NCBI RefSeq assembly: GCF_023703775.1
Contig: NZ_CP098514.1
Coordinates: 2,639,998 to 2,703,997 of the forward strand
Source: Haloplanus sp. GDY1
GTDB taxonomy: Archaea > Halobacteriota > Halobacteria > Halobacteriales > Haloferacaceae
Length of the DNA stretch: 64,000 bases
Reading direction: 5' to 3'
Made by a program: the position numbers and the translations under genes
Shown here: positions 24,207 through 32,700 of the stretch, one piece after another
How the letters are laid out: each line of letters opens with the position of its first letter
How positions within the stretch are numbered: position 1 is the stretch's first letter
Notes under the pieces: model-generated
The model's input: the letters and a program-made list of their open reading frames with translations, nothing else
Database searches by the model: none
Told to the model about the DNA's origin: nothing

Positions 24207-25378
24207 TGTTCGGGTTCATCAAGGGCCTGATCCCCGGCACCGCACGGTACAGTCGCAAGCATCACGTCAAGTATCTCCGGAAGAAAGCCCGCGGCCACGA
24301 CGCCCTCCTGCTCGTCGAGTGGGAGGACGGCAAGCTGACCGAACTCGGCGCCGACGTGCATCCCGAGATGGATGGGTGGTACGAGGCGACCAACGGCCTC
24401 GTGTTCGCGCCAGCGGGCGAGGGCGCTGATCCGGTCGATTACTACGGCGTCCCGACGATCCGCTGTCACAGCCAGATCGCCTGCCCATTCAGCACGGAGG
24501 CGTGTCTCGCCGCCGACTTCGACGAGGCGGGGCAGTTCCAGTACAACATCGACCGCGAGGACGGCACGACCCAGCAGGTCGTTGAGGTCGATATGGCCGA
24601 CCAGCCCCAGGCCGACCAGCCCGGCGCCGGCAACGGTGCGAACGGCCAGGCGACGGCCGACGGTGGCGAGGAGATGGTCAGGTCGTATGACCTGCGCCCG
24701 CCCGCTGGGGCCGTGGGCTACTCGTTCTCGCTGACCCAGGCGAAACAGCGCGCGCCGAACGCAATCAGCGCGAATATGATCCGCCGGGCCGTGGAGTACG
24801 GCAAGGAGAAAGCCCGGAACGAAGGGCTGTACATGAAGGGCCTGCTGCATGGCGGCGGGATGATCCTGGGGACGCTCATCATCATCGCCCTGCTGTACAT
24901 CATCGGCGGCGCCGTCCTCGGCGGTGGCGGTGGGGGCGGTGGCTCCGGTGGCGGGGGCGGCGGGTTCGTCTTCGGGTCGCTGCTGTTGCTGGCTGGGCCG
25001 CGACTCGGTCGCGCCCGTGACGAGCTCAAGGCCGACCTGGAGCAGATGCGCGAGCAGATTCGCCGCCACCCGCGACAGTTCGCGCTGGCGTCTCTCCGCG
25101 GCATCCTCTTGGGACTGAGCGCCGCGACAGCGATGATCGGGTACTGCCTCATGCTGCTGACCAGCGCCGTCTTCTGGGGCGAGTGGTTCGGCACCCACCC
25201 GACAGTCGCGAGCGAGCCACTGTGGGTGGCTGGCCAGTCGGTGCCACTGGCGACCGTGGTCGGGCTGCTCCACTGGATCGCGGCCGCCGCGCCGGTTCTG
25301 CTGCTACTGTACTGGTACACTGACCGACTGGCGGGCGCAGTCCGGACGCTTCGGGAGGCCAGGTATGCACAGCAGTAG
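24206..25378 (+). CDS. Polytopic membrane protein with Gly-rich linker
   Basis: 390 residues. A soluble N-terminal domain (1-205) begins MFGFIKGLIPGTARYSRKHH and includes VDYYGVPTIRCHSQIACPFS (three Cys/His). A DGGEE linker is followed by helix 1 (about 212-233, LGTLIIIALLYIIGG), a run of about 17 Gly with one Ser (about 238-255), helix 2 and a coiled coil (LKADLEQMREQIRRHPRQFA). Helices 3 and 4 follow near 300-325 and 350-370. The charged N-terminal region may bind DNA or the inner membrane face. No family is recognised. Confidence 0.7.
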   Translation: MFGFIKGLIPGTARYSRKHHVKYLRKKARGHDALLLVEWEDGKLTELGADVHPEMDGWYEATNGLVFAPAGEGADPVDYYGVPTIRCHSQIACPFSTEACLAADFDEAGQFQYNIDREDGTTQQVVEVDMADQPQADQPGAGNGANGQATADGGEEMVRSYDLRPPAGAVGYSFSLTQAKQRAPNAISANMIRRAVEYGKEKARNEGLYMKGLLHGGGMILGTLIIIALLYIIGGAVLGGGGGGGGSGGGGGGFVFGSLLLLAGPRLGRARDELKADLEQMREQIRRHPRQFALASLRGILLGLSAATAMIGYCLMLLTSAVFWGEWFGTHPTVASEPLWVAGQSVPLATVVGLLHWIAAAAPVLLLLYWYTDRLAGAVRTLREARYAQQ

Positions 25379-25454
25379 CGCCTACTGGAACGGCTTTCTC
25401 GCCGTTCTCACCCGGGGACTAACCCGTCTCGGGCCGGGCACCGGAGGCAGGTAG
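25365..25454 (+). CDS. Possible 29-residue peptide
   Basis: MHSSSAYWNGFLAVLTRGLT ending RLGPGTGGR. It starts inside the end of the previous gene behind GGGAGGCCAGGT and ends two bases before the next ATG, so it would bridge a gap in an otherwise overlapping operon. It has one short amphipathic helix. Its size makes it uncertain. Confidence 0.4.
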   Translation: MHSSSAYWNGFLAVLTRGLTRLGPGTGGR

Positions 25455-25456
25455 CC

Positions 25457-25990
25457 ATGGCGGCCCGGTCGGGATCGCTCGCCTGGGTCGTGCTTGCCGG
25501 CGCCGTGAGCATCGGCATCGCCGCCGCGATGTGGGGTGTGCTGGATTCGCAGTTTCTCGATACACTCATCGCGACCGACCGCTGGAGCGCCGAGCAAGGC
25601 TCGACGCTTGCGGTCGGGCGCCAGTACGTCATCCTCGCGTGGAACTGGTTCCTGTTGATCGTCGTCCTCCGGGTCGGCATCGAGGCACTCGTGGCCTCCC
25701 GACTGACTGGCGCGACGACGATGCTGCCGTTCGCGACGCTCGTGCTCCTGTCGATCCACATCCTGCTCGTGTTGTGGATGCTGACCATCCCCGAGATGGC
25801 CCAGGAGATGCTCACACTCGCGACCAACGACTTCAGCGGCGCCCTCCAGTCGATGGACGGGCTTGCACTGGCTGTTGACTTGGCCTACCAGTGGGGGATC
25901 GGCATCCTGCCGTCGGTCCTGCTGGTGATCGCTGACGGCTGGTATCTCTCCAGCCCGATTCGCAACGACATGCTCCGCCGAGGTGTCTAA
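25457..25990 (+). CDS. Four-helix membrane protein
   Basis: 177 residues with helices at about 7-25, 55-75, 85-108 and 145-165 (SLAWVVLAGAVSIGIAAAMW; ILAWNWFLLIVVLRVGIEAL; LPFATLVLLSIHILLVLWML; GIGILPSVLLVIADGWYL). The loop NDFSGALQSMDG probably lies outside. It ends three bases before the next gene. No family recognised. Confidence 0.68.
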   Translation: MAARSGSLAWVVLAGAVSIGIAAAMWGVLDSQFLDTLIATDRWSAEQGSTLAVGRQYVILAWNWFLLIVVLRVGIEALVASRLTGATTMLPFATLVLLSIHILLVLWMLTIPEMAQEMLTLATNDFSGALQSMDGLALAVDLAYQWGIGILPSVLLVIADGWYLSSPIRNDMLRRGV

Positions 25991-25993
25991 CTC

Positions 25994-26620
25994 ATGACCG
26001 ACAACCAAACCGAACTCGAAGCACTCCGCGACCGTGTTGCACAGCTCGAAGACCAGCAGGAACAACTCGCCCAAGGCGCCACCGACGCGCAGGGGCGCTC
26101 GTGGACGGTGAGCGACTTCCTCTCGCTCGGACTGACGCGACGCCAAGCCGTCACGGCGCTCGGCCTCATCGCCGGCGGCATGGCGCTCCCGACGGCGCTG
26201 ACCCAATCAGCAGTGGCGGCGCCCGGGGACGACGGTGACACGGTGCTCGGCTCGTCGTCGAATCGGTGGGATGCCTGGATGGACGAGCTCGACGCGAATG
26301 CGGTCAGTACAGAGAAGATAGATAGCAGTCCGGGATATAGCTGGAGCGCCGAGGACAGATCATTTGATACTGTTTATAACGCCCCATCTGACAAAGATAT
26401 TTATTTTGTCGTATCAGCCGAAGCAGAGGCAGATAACACACTTGTCAATCTCGGAGTCTATATCGATGGATCATTCCGGGTGTCCCCATCAGAGTCTGTT
26501 GATTCCGGGGACCGTGTGCTCACTCCAGTTTATCGTATTCCAGCTGGAGTCTCTTACGAGCTGCGGGCGTTCGGAGATTCCGGATCTTATACGATCAACA
26601 ATTGGAACGAGTTACGATAG
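25994..26620 (+). CDS. Tat-exported protein with foreign-looking C-terminal beta domain
   Basis: 208 residues. Residues 1-30 form a coiled coil (ELEALRDRVAQLEDQQEQLA). An internal twin-arginine signal follows (SLGLTRRQAVTALGLIAGG, RR at 49-50, AVAA cleavage region near 75). From about 105 a beta-rich domain (FDTVYNAPSDKDIYFVVSAE; RVLTPVYRIPAGVSYELRAF) has the look of tail-fibre or receptor-binding tips of haloviruses. At the same point (about 26300) base composition turns AT-rich and codon use changes, a sign of module exchange. It is probably a surface adhesin of the particle or cell. Confidence 0.75.
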   Translation: MTDNQTELEALRDRVAQLEDQQEQLAQGATDAQGRSWTVSDFLSLGLTRRQAVTALGLIAGGMALPTALTQSAVAAPGDDGDTVLGSSSNRWDAWMDELDANAVSTEKIDSSPGYSWSAEDRSFDTVYNAPSDKDIYFVVSAEAEADNTLVNLGVYIDGSFRVSPSESVDSGDRVLTPVYRIPAGVSYELRAFGDSGSYTINNWNELR

Positions 26621-26675
26621 TGACGTATAGTGACCACTCAGCTCAAAAATAAAAACACGAAATAAAATCAGATAG
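26621..26675 (+). promoter_or_regulatory. AT-rich promoter of the spike-like gene
   Basis: A 55-base gap with aaaaataaaaacacgaaataa; a TATA-like aataaaa is centred about 27 bases before the ATG at 26676. The spike-like gene and those after it may therefore have their own promoter inside the operon. Confidence 0.45.
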
Positions 26676-28679
26676 ATGAACTCCAAACCGTCCCGCGGCA
26701 TCGTCCTCATCATCGCGCTCCTGCTATCGACGAGTGCCGTCGGGACGGCCGCTGCGGGCACGATCCCAATCTCCCAAAACGACAATGGAATCGTGCTCAC
26801 GGAACCGGGCGGCCCCTCGATCACGCTGACTGGAGACACGACGATGTACACCGAGACAGGCAGCGTCGACTCCTCGACAGTCCAGTGGAACACGACCGCC
26901 GGGAACGCGAGTTTCAAGGCCAGCGGCGCGGCGGCTGCTACTATCGACGCATCCTCGCTGGATGCCACGACAACCTCACTCACCGAGATCAATACGACGG
27001 AGGCGGCGCTGACGGTTCGGACAGGGGAGACGCCCGCGACGACGATCGACGGCGGCGTGACTGCGCTGGAGTACTACACTGCCGGTGAGACGACACTCGG
27101 TGACGGACAGGCTGATTTCGTCTATTCGGCCTCCGGCAGCGGCTCGGTCACGCTCCGTGGGCTCCCAGCGAACACAGAGATCGCCGCCGCAACACTGAGC
27201 GGCACCGAACTCGGGGCGACCACGAGCGATAGCAGCGGCACCGCGACCATCTCGGTCAGTAGTGCCACTGACGCTCAGGTCGTGCTCTTCCAGGCCGACG
27301 CACCGACGCTGTCCGGGGCAGACCCAGCCGACGGCGCCGAGACCAACAGCTACGACGGCGACATTAGCATCAACGTCTCCGATCCGGATTTCGCGACGCG
27401 GCAGGGCGATTCGGTCACGGTGACGGCCACTGACACCGACGGCAACACGATCGGCAGCCAAACCGTCAGTAGCAATGGGACTGTTGCCTTCGACTACGCC
27501 GCGATACCGGGCCCGAATACCGTTGAGTGGACAGCCGCTGATGGCTACGACAACCAAGACTCGTTCACCCACGAGTTCACGACGCCGAGCACGCTGACAC
27601 TCTACAACGAGTCGGCACCCAGCCAGGTCGTCGATGACGCAGGCGAACTCCGCGTGCGCTTTTTCGGCGAGAGCGACACTGTCGTCACGAAATCCACCGC
27701 CGACGGCACGCTCAATCTGACCGGGGTCCCAGCCAACGAGCGCTTTGTCGTCACTGTCAGCGACGAGAATGATGACTACTACTACCGGCGGATCATCATC
27801 GACTCGATTTACGAGCAGAAGGAGATCTATCTCCTCCCGCGCAGCGCCGACGCCAACGAGGTCGAGTTCCGCCTCAACGACTTTACTGGCGGCGAGTTCG
27901 ATGCCCCCTCGACACGCCTCTATGTGGAGCGTGCGATTACCAAGGACTTCAACGGCGACGGTAGCAACACGACACAGTACCAGGTCGTCCTCGGGGATAC
28001 CTTCGGCTCCTCGGGCGGCTTCCCGGCGGTGCTGGCGACCAACGAGCGCTATCGCCTCCGACTCGTCAACAACGATGGCGACGTGCGGATGCTCGGCTCG
28101 TACACGCCGACGCGCGACGCCATCGAGCAACTGTCCGTGCGTGGCCTCTCCTTTGAGCCGCCCGAGGGGAAGGGCTGGACCACAAACCTCAACGTCTCAA
28201 CCGAAGGACGCCGGTCGGTCACCTGGAAGTACATCGACGAGAGCGACGCCACTTCGTCGCTAAATGTCTCGATCCGAAGCTCCAACGGCACCGTCGTCTA
28301 TCAGGACTCAGTCCAAGACCCGGGCAACTACGCCGTCTATGGCGTTCCACTCGACAACGAGACCGAGTATGTCGTCGAGTGGAACGCCACCCGTGGTGGC
28401 GACACCATCGGTCAGACGCGGCCGGTCGGTGGCGGCGACCTCGGCATCGACATCCCGCTGGATAGCGACTGGCTCGGGACGCTCGGGATGCTCTCCGTCG
28501 TGTTCACCTTGTCGCTGGCGGGCGTCCGCAAATCCGCCTACGTCGCCATGTCGGCGGTCGTGATGGCAGGGCTGCTGATGGCACTCCAGGCGGTCAACAT
28601 CTACCCGCCGCTGTGGTGGCTTGCGGCCCTGATCGCCGTCGGCGGGTACCTCAAAACAACCCAGAGACCAGGCCAATGA
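26676..28679 (+). CDS. Spike-like secreted protein with C-terminal membrane anchor
   Basis: 667 residues. Signal peptide 1-29 (SRGIVLIIALLLSTSAVGTA). The large outer part (30-595) is beta-rich: a Thr/Ser-rich domain, an Ig-like repeat around 205-305 (GADPADGAETNSYDGDISIN; AAIPGPNTVEWTAADGYDNQ), then carboxypeptidase-regulatory-like or Ig folds (SEGRRSVTW region omitted for length). Three C-terminal helices (about 600-660, WLGTLGMLSVVFTLSLAGV; VVMAGLLMALQAVNI; WWLAALIAVGGYL) anchor it. Size and layout fit an envelope spike or S-layer-like adhesin. It is the best candidate for the main surface protein of the element, and for glycosylation by the element's own enzymes. Confidence 0.78.
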   Translation: MNSKPSRGIVLIIALLLSTSAVGTAAAGTIPISQNDNGIVLTEPGGPSITLTGDTTMYTETGSVDSSTVQWNTTAGNASFKASGAAAATIDASSLDATTTSLTEINTTEAALTVRTGETPATTIDGGVTALEYYTAGETTLGDGQADFVYSASGSGSVTLRGLPANTEIAAATLSGTELGATTSDSSGTATISVSSATDAQVVLFQADAPTLSGADPADGAETNSYDGDISINVSDPDFATRQGDSVTVTATDTDGNTIGSQTVSSNGTVAFDYAAIPGPNTVEWTAADGYDNQDSFTHEFTTPSTLTLYNESAPSQVVDDAGELRVRFFGESDTVVTKSTADGTLNLTGVPANERFVVTVSDENDDYYYRRIIIDSIYEQKEIYLLPRSADANEVEFRLNDFTGGEFDAPSTRLYVERAITKDFNGDGSNTTQYQVVLGDTFGSSGGFPAVLATNERYRLRLVNNDGDVRMLGSYTPTRDAIEQLSVRGLSFEPPEGKGWTTNLNVSTEGRRSVTWKYIDESDATSSLNVSIRSSNGTVVYQDSVQDPGNYAVYGVPLDNETEYVVEWNATRGGDTIGQTRPVGGGDLGIDIPLDSDWLGTLGMLSVVFTLSLAGVRKSAYVAMSAVVMAGLLMALQAVNIYPPLWWLAALIAVGGYLKTTQRPGQ

Positions 28680-29059
28680 CACGCATCCAATCAGTCCGGA
28701 TCGGTGCGACGATGGTCGCCTTTATCCTCGCGCTGACCACGGTTAACGCCCTTGCGGTCGGTGCGGGGGTCGGCATCAGTCTTGGCGCCAGCGGCGTCGA
28801 TACCGAGGCACTCAACCAACAGACCCAGAACTTCCAACAGCCCGAGGTGCAGGGCATCGGCCAGCAAGACCCCGGGTTCTTCGGCGTCGCGGTGGCGCTG
28901 AAGCGGACGCTGGATCAGCTGTGGGCGATCACGACGCGCCTGCATCTGATCCTCGGCGCCTACGGCGTCCCGACAGTGATCGGCGCGAGCGTCCAGGCGA
29001 TGGTTGATTTCACGATGGCCATCGGCGGACTCCAGATTCTCGGGAGGTTCAAGTTCTGA
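28676..29059 (+). CDS. Small membrane protein after the spike gene
   Basis: 127 residues. A signal peptide-like N-terminus (MVAFILALTTVNALAVGAGV), a Gln-rich outer segment (NQQTQNFQQPEVQGIGQQDP), and one or two weak helices (HLILGAYGVPTVIGASVQAM; FTMAIGGLQILGRF). Its start overlaps the stop of the spike gene (ATGA), so equal production with the spike is likely. It may be a spike partner or envelope protein; no family. Confidence 0.68.
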   Translation: MTRIQSVRIGATMVAFILALTTVNALAVGAGVGISLGASGVDTEALNQQTQNFQQPEVQGIGQQDPGFFGVAVALKRTLDQLWAITTRLHLILGAYGVPTVIGASVQAMVDFTMAIGGLQILGRFKF

Positions 29060-29061
29060 CC

Positions 29062-29376
29062 ATGGTCGAGCAACTTCTCCAGGCGACCGATCCGGACTGG
29101 TTCCAGTACTGGAAAGACATGCAGTGGTTCAAAGCCGTCTTCGAGCCACTGATCTGGCGCTTTGGCCGGGCCGGCATCGGGCTGCTGATCGGCGCCCCAT
29201 TCACGATGGCGCTCTGGCAACAGGCAGAGAGCGTCGTCCCGCCAGCGGTGATGCTCACGCTCTTCATGGGCCTCCTGCTCGGCGGCGCCCCGGCGGGCGC
29301 GACCATCGGCGGCTACCTCATTATCGTCGTCGCGACGGCGGTGGCCTACCGGTCGATCTTCGGGGGTGAGCGATGA
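29062..29376 (+). CDS. Three-helix membrane protein
   Basis: 104 residues. A Trp-rich amphipathic start (DPDWFQYWKDMQWFKAVFEP) is followed by helices at about 38-55, 60-78 and 80-98 (AGIGLLIGAPFTMALW; PPAVMLTLFMGLLLGGAPAG; TIGGYLIIVVATAVAYRSIF). It begins two bases after the previous stop and overlaps the next gene. Function unknown. Confidence 0.65.
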   Translation: MVEQLLQATDPDWFQYWKDMQWFKAVFEPLIWRFGRAGIGLLIGAPFTMALWQQAESVVPPAVMLTLFMGLLLGGAPAGATIGGYLIIVVATAVAYRSIFGGER

Positions 29377-29795
29377 GCCGGACGCCCGGCTGGTGGCGCG
29401 CGCTCCCGACGTGGGCTCAGGCCCTGTGGCTCTCGGCGTGGCTCCCCGGCGCCGTCGCTCACGAGCTGACGCATGCGCTGGTCGCCCGGCCGTGGGGCGC
29501 GGCGCGGCTCAACTGGGACGAGGTCGCCTGCGATATCGAGTGGGATGGCGACGACTATCTGGGGCGGGCCGTCGCCGCGATCGCCCCGCTGGTCGTGGGG
29601 AGCGCCCTGACCGTTGGCCTCTGGCTGACGGTCGCCGGCCGGCCGGGGAGTATCATCGGCCTCGCCGTCTCGGCGTACGCCATCCTCAACCTCGCGATCT
29701 ACACGGTCGCCTCGGCGGTCGACCTGCATCGGGCGACCGTCTACGCGTACCTGTGGTACCGCCAGCGAACCAGCACTGGAGTTGATCATGCATGA
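29373..29795 (+). CDS. Membrane protein with HExxH motif (possible protease)
   Basis: 140 residues, three to four membrane helices. HELTH at residues 30-34 sits at the end of helix 1, as in intramembrane or membrane-bound zinc proteases. Later ILNLAIYTVASAVDLHRATV offers Asp and His as further ligands. It resembles small M50/DUF3267-like proteins; the fit is partial. In this operon it could cut or mature the spike or scaffold proteins. It overlaps both neighbours by ATGA. Confidence 0.65.
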   Translation: MSRTPGWWRALPTWAQALWLSAWLPGAVAHELTHALVARPWGAARLNWDEVACDIEWDGDDYLGRAVAAIAPLVVGSALTVGLWLTVAGRPGSIIGLAVSAYAILNLAIYTVASAVDLHRATVYAYLWYRQRTSTGVDHA

Positions 29796-32700
29796 GCACG
29801 AACGACACCAGCGACACGACCGACAGTTCGTCGACGGACACAACGTCCACGACGGACAGTAGCACCGACACGACCAACACCAGCAGCACGGACACCACCA
29901 CGACAACCGACACCACCCAGGAGAACTCCACGACGAGCGAGCCGAGTACGACATCGACGACCGACACCAGCACCGACAGCACCACCGATACGACGACAGC
30001 CAGCGGCGCGCAGTCAGGGAGCAACAACGCCGACGCGCAATCCTCGGCGTTCGACGGTTCCGCAGGTGCCGGCACCACGGCTCAACCGGACGACCTCCCC
30101 GAACAGTATCGCGAGCAAGCCAGCGAGTTCCGCCAGGAGGCGGCCAGCGACCTCGACCGCTACGCCCCGAGCGATCTCCGTGTCACGGCCGAGGATGGGC
30201 AACTCGACGCTGAAGTCAAACCCGCCGCTCGCGAGCGCGAACTCCGCGAACAGGCCGCCAGTGAGAGCGACGCCTACGACCCGACGGACTTCCAAATCAC
30301 GGAGGGCGAGGACGGCATGACCGCCCAGGTCGCCGAGCCAGCGCTCCGCGAGCAAGCGGCCAGCCAGTCGGATCGCTACGCACCCTCGGACTTCGAGGTC
30401 GCTCGACAGGACGGCCGCCTCGTCGCCCAGGTCGCCGAACAGGCGCGGCGGCGCGAACTCCGGGAACAGGCCGCCAGCGAAGCCGATGCCTACGGACCAC
30501 AAGACTTCGAGATCACTGAGACCGGGGACGGACTGACCGCCCAGGTCGCCGAGCCAGCACTCCGTGAGCAGGCAGCCAGTCAATCTCCGTACGATCCTTC
30601 GGAGTACGTCGTCACCGATGACGGCGGTGTGCGCCCCTCGAAAGCAGCTGTCCGCGAGCAGGCTGCGTCAGAGCTTGACCGATACAGTGAGAGTGACATC
30701 CGTGTCACCGTGCAGGATGGCACGCTTGAGCCAGTCGTCACGGAACAGGCCAAACGCCGCGAACTCCGGGAGCAGGCCGCCAGCGAAGCCGATGCTTACA
30801 AGCCAAGTGACTTTACGATTTCAGAGGGTGAGGACGGACTGACCGCCACCGTCGCCGAGGACGCTCAGCGCCGCGAACTTCGGGAGGCTTACCGCGAGCA
30901 GGTCGCCGAGCAACACGACATCGCCGAGTCACAAGTTTCCGTCAACCTACCCGAACTGTCCGCCACGACTCAGCAATTCGACGCCAACAACGACCGCCAG
31001 ATCGGGATGCAGGAGAAACTGGAGGCCATCAAGGACAAAAACGAGGGCGAGATCACCCAGCAGCAACTCCAGCAAGTACTCGACGCCCCCGAACCCAGCG
31101 TCGAACTCGGTGATGCGGCCACGCGGGAACTCGCCGCCCGCGAGTCGGATGTCTTCCGCGCGGACGACCTCGAAGTCGTTGACGGCGAGGTCCAACCCAA
31201 GCGCGACACGCCGTCACCCGAGGCCGTCAGCATCGGGCTCGGGATCGCGAACGAGGGTCCACCGGGTGCCCCAGGAAGCGACCCGACCGGCGAGATCGCG
31301 TGGGTCGGCCCGGATGGCGAGCGCATCGCGACCGGGATCGACGCCCAGTGGACCGACGACGACCCGTACTCCGCCTACGTCGATGTCCCGGATCAACGCG
31401 GCGAGTGGCGCCTCCAGGTCGGCGGCGAGACTGTCGAGACGGTCGACGTGGGTGCGGTCGGCGCCACCCGCGACACCTACCAGGCCGACGTGCCCGCTGG
31501 CTGGAACGCTGACGTAATCAGTATCGACGAGTCCGCTGGCACCGGCTCGGTCGCACAGGCGGCGTACGACCCGGACGAGCGCTACACGCCGGCCTCGGTC
31601 GACGAGGACGTGGTCGCGGGCGCCGGCGCCGCCGAGGCACTCCAGGCCGGCGTGACACCCGAGACACTCAGCGAGATCAACCCGATCAGCGAGCGCGAGG
31701 GCGCCGAGATCGCCGCGACCATCGAGCAAGGCGGCTCGCTCCAATTGACCCAGCCCGACGTGTCCGCGCCCGAGAACATCGCCGATGCCGACCAGAACCA
31801 GGCCATCCGCGAGGATATCGCCGCCGAGATCGAGGGCGTCAGCGCCGAGGAGTTGGACATCGTCGCGACCGGCAGCGGCACCGAGATCGTCGGCCCGGGC
31901 GGCGGGACGATCACCTCGCCCGGCAGCGGTGGCGGGACGCCCGGGCGGTCGCCGACCGATGCGACCTTCGACGGCAGCCGGTCGGTCGGGGATGCGGGCA
32001 CGGGCGCCGGTGTGACGGCCGGGCTGGAGGCCGCGCGGCAGGAAGCCTGGCAAGAGGTCGCTGGGCAGTCGGAGTTCCTCTCTCCGGAGGATGTCGCAAC
32101 CAGCGTCGAGGATGGGCAAGTCTCGGCCAGCGTCGAGCAGCCGGCGCTCAAGCGGATGGCGCGCCAGGAGACGGCCGCGGGGCGCGAAAACGTCCAGCCG
32201 AGTGATGTCGAGGCGACGATCGTCGATGGTGAGGTGCAGACGAGTATCCCGTTCCTTGAACAGGAGCAGCGCGCTGCCGTGAATCGCTACGGACAGCGAC
32301 AACTCGACGCGCAGAACCGCGAAGTGGGTAACTTCGAGAACGAGCGATTAGTGCAGGAGACGACGACGAGGCTGTCTGCCCAAGACCAATTCTCGACCGG
32401 CCGCGCCGAGGTCGTCGCAAACTCTGCTCCGACTGGTCCGCCGATCGATCTGGGCGATACGCCAGTTAACGTCCCGGTCACTGAGCGCGAGGGGCAGATG
32501 CTGACAGCCCAAGATCAGTTCTCAACCGGGACGCGTGAGCGAATCCAAGCAACTGGCGAGACCGAACGTCTCGAAACGCTACTGAACCGCGAAGCTGAGG
32601 AACTCACCGCAAACGCGGGCGATATTGGGGCAAGCCTCCAACCTGAGTATGAAGTCAGCGCGACGACCGAATCCATGCTGGCTGCCCAGGACCAGCAGGC

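Noticed and set aside
31214-32302. Minus-strand open frame inside the scaffold gene
   Set aside because: Antisense shadow; repeats and EF-hand are on the plus strand.
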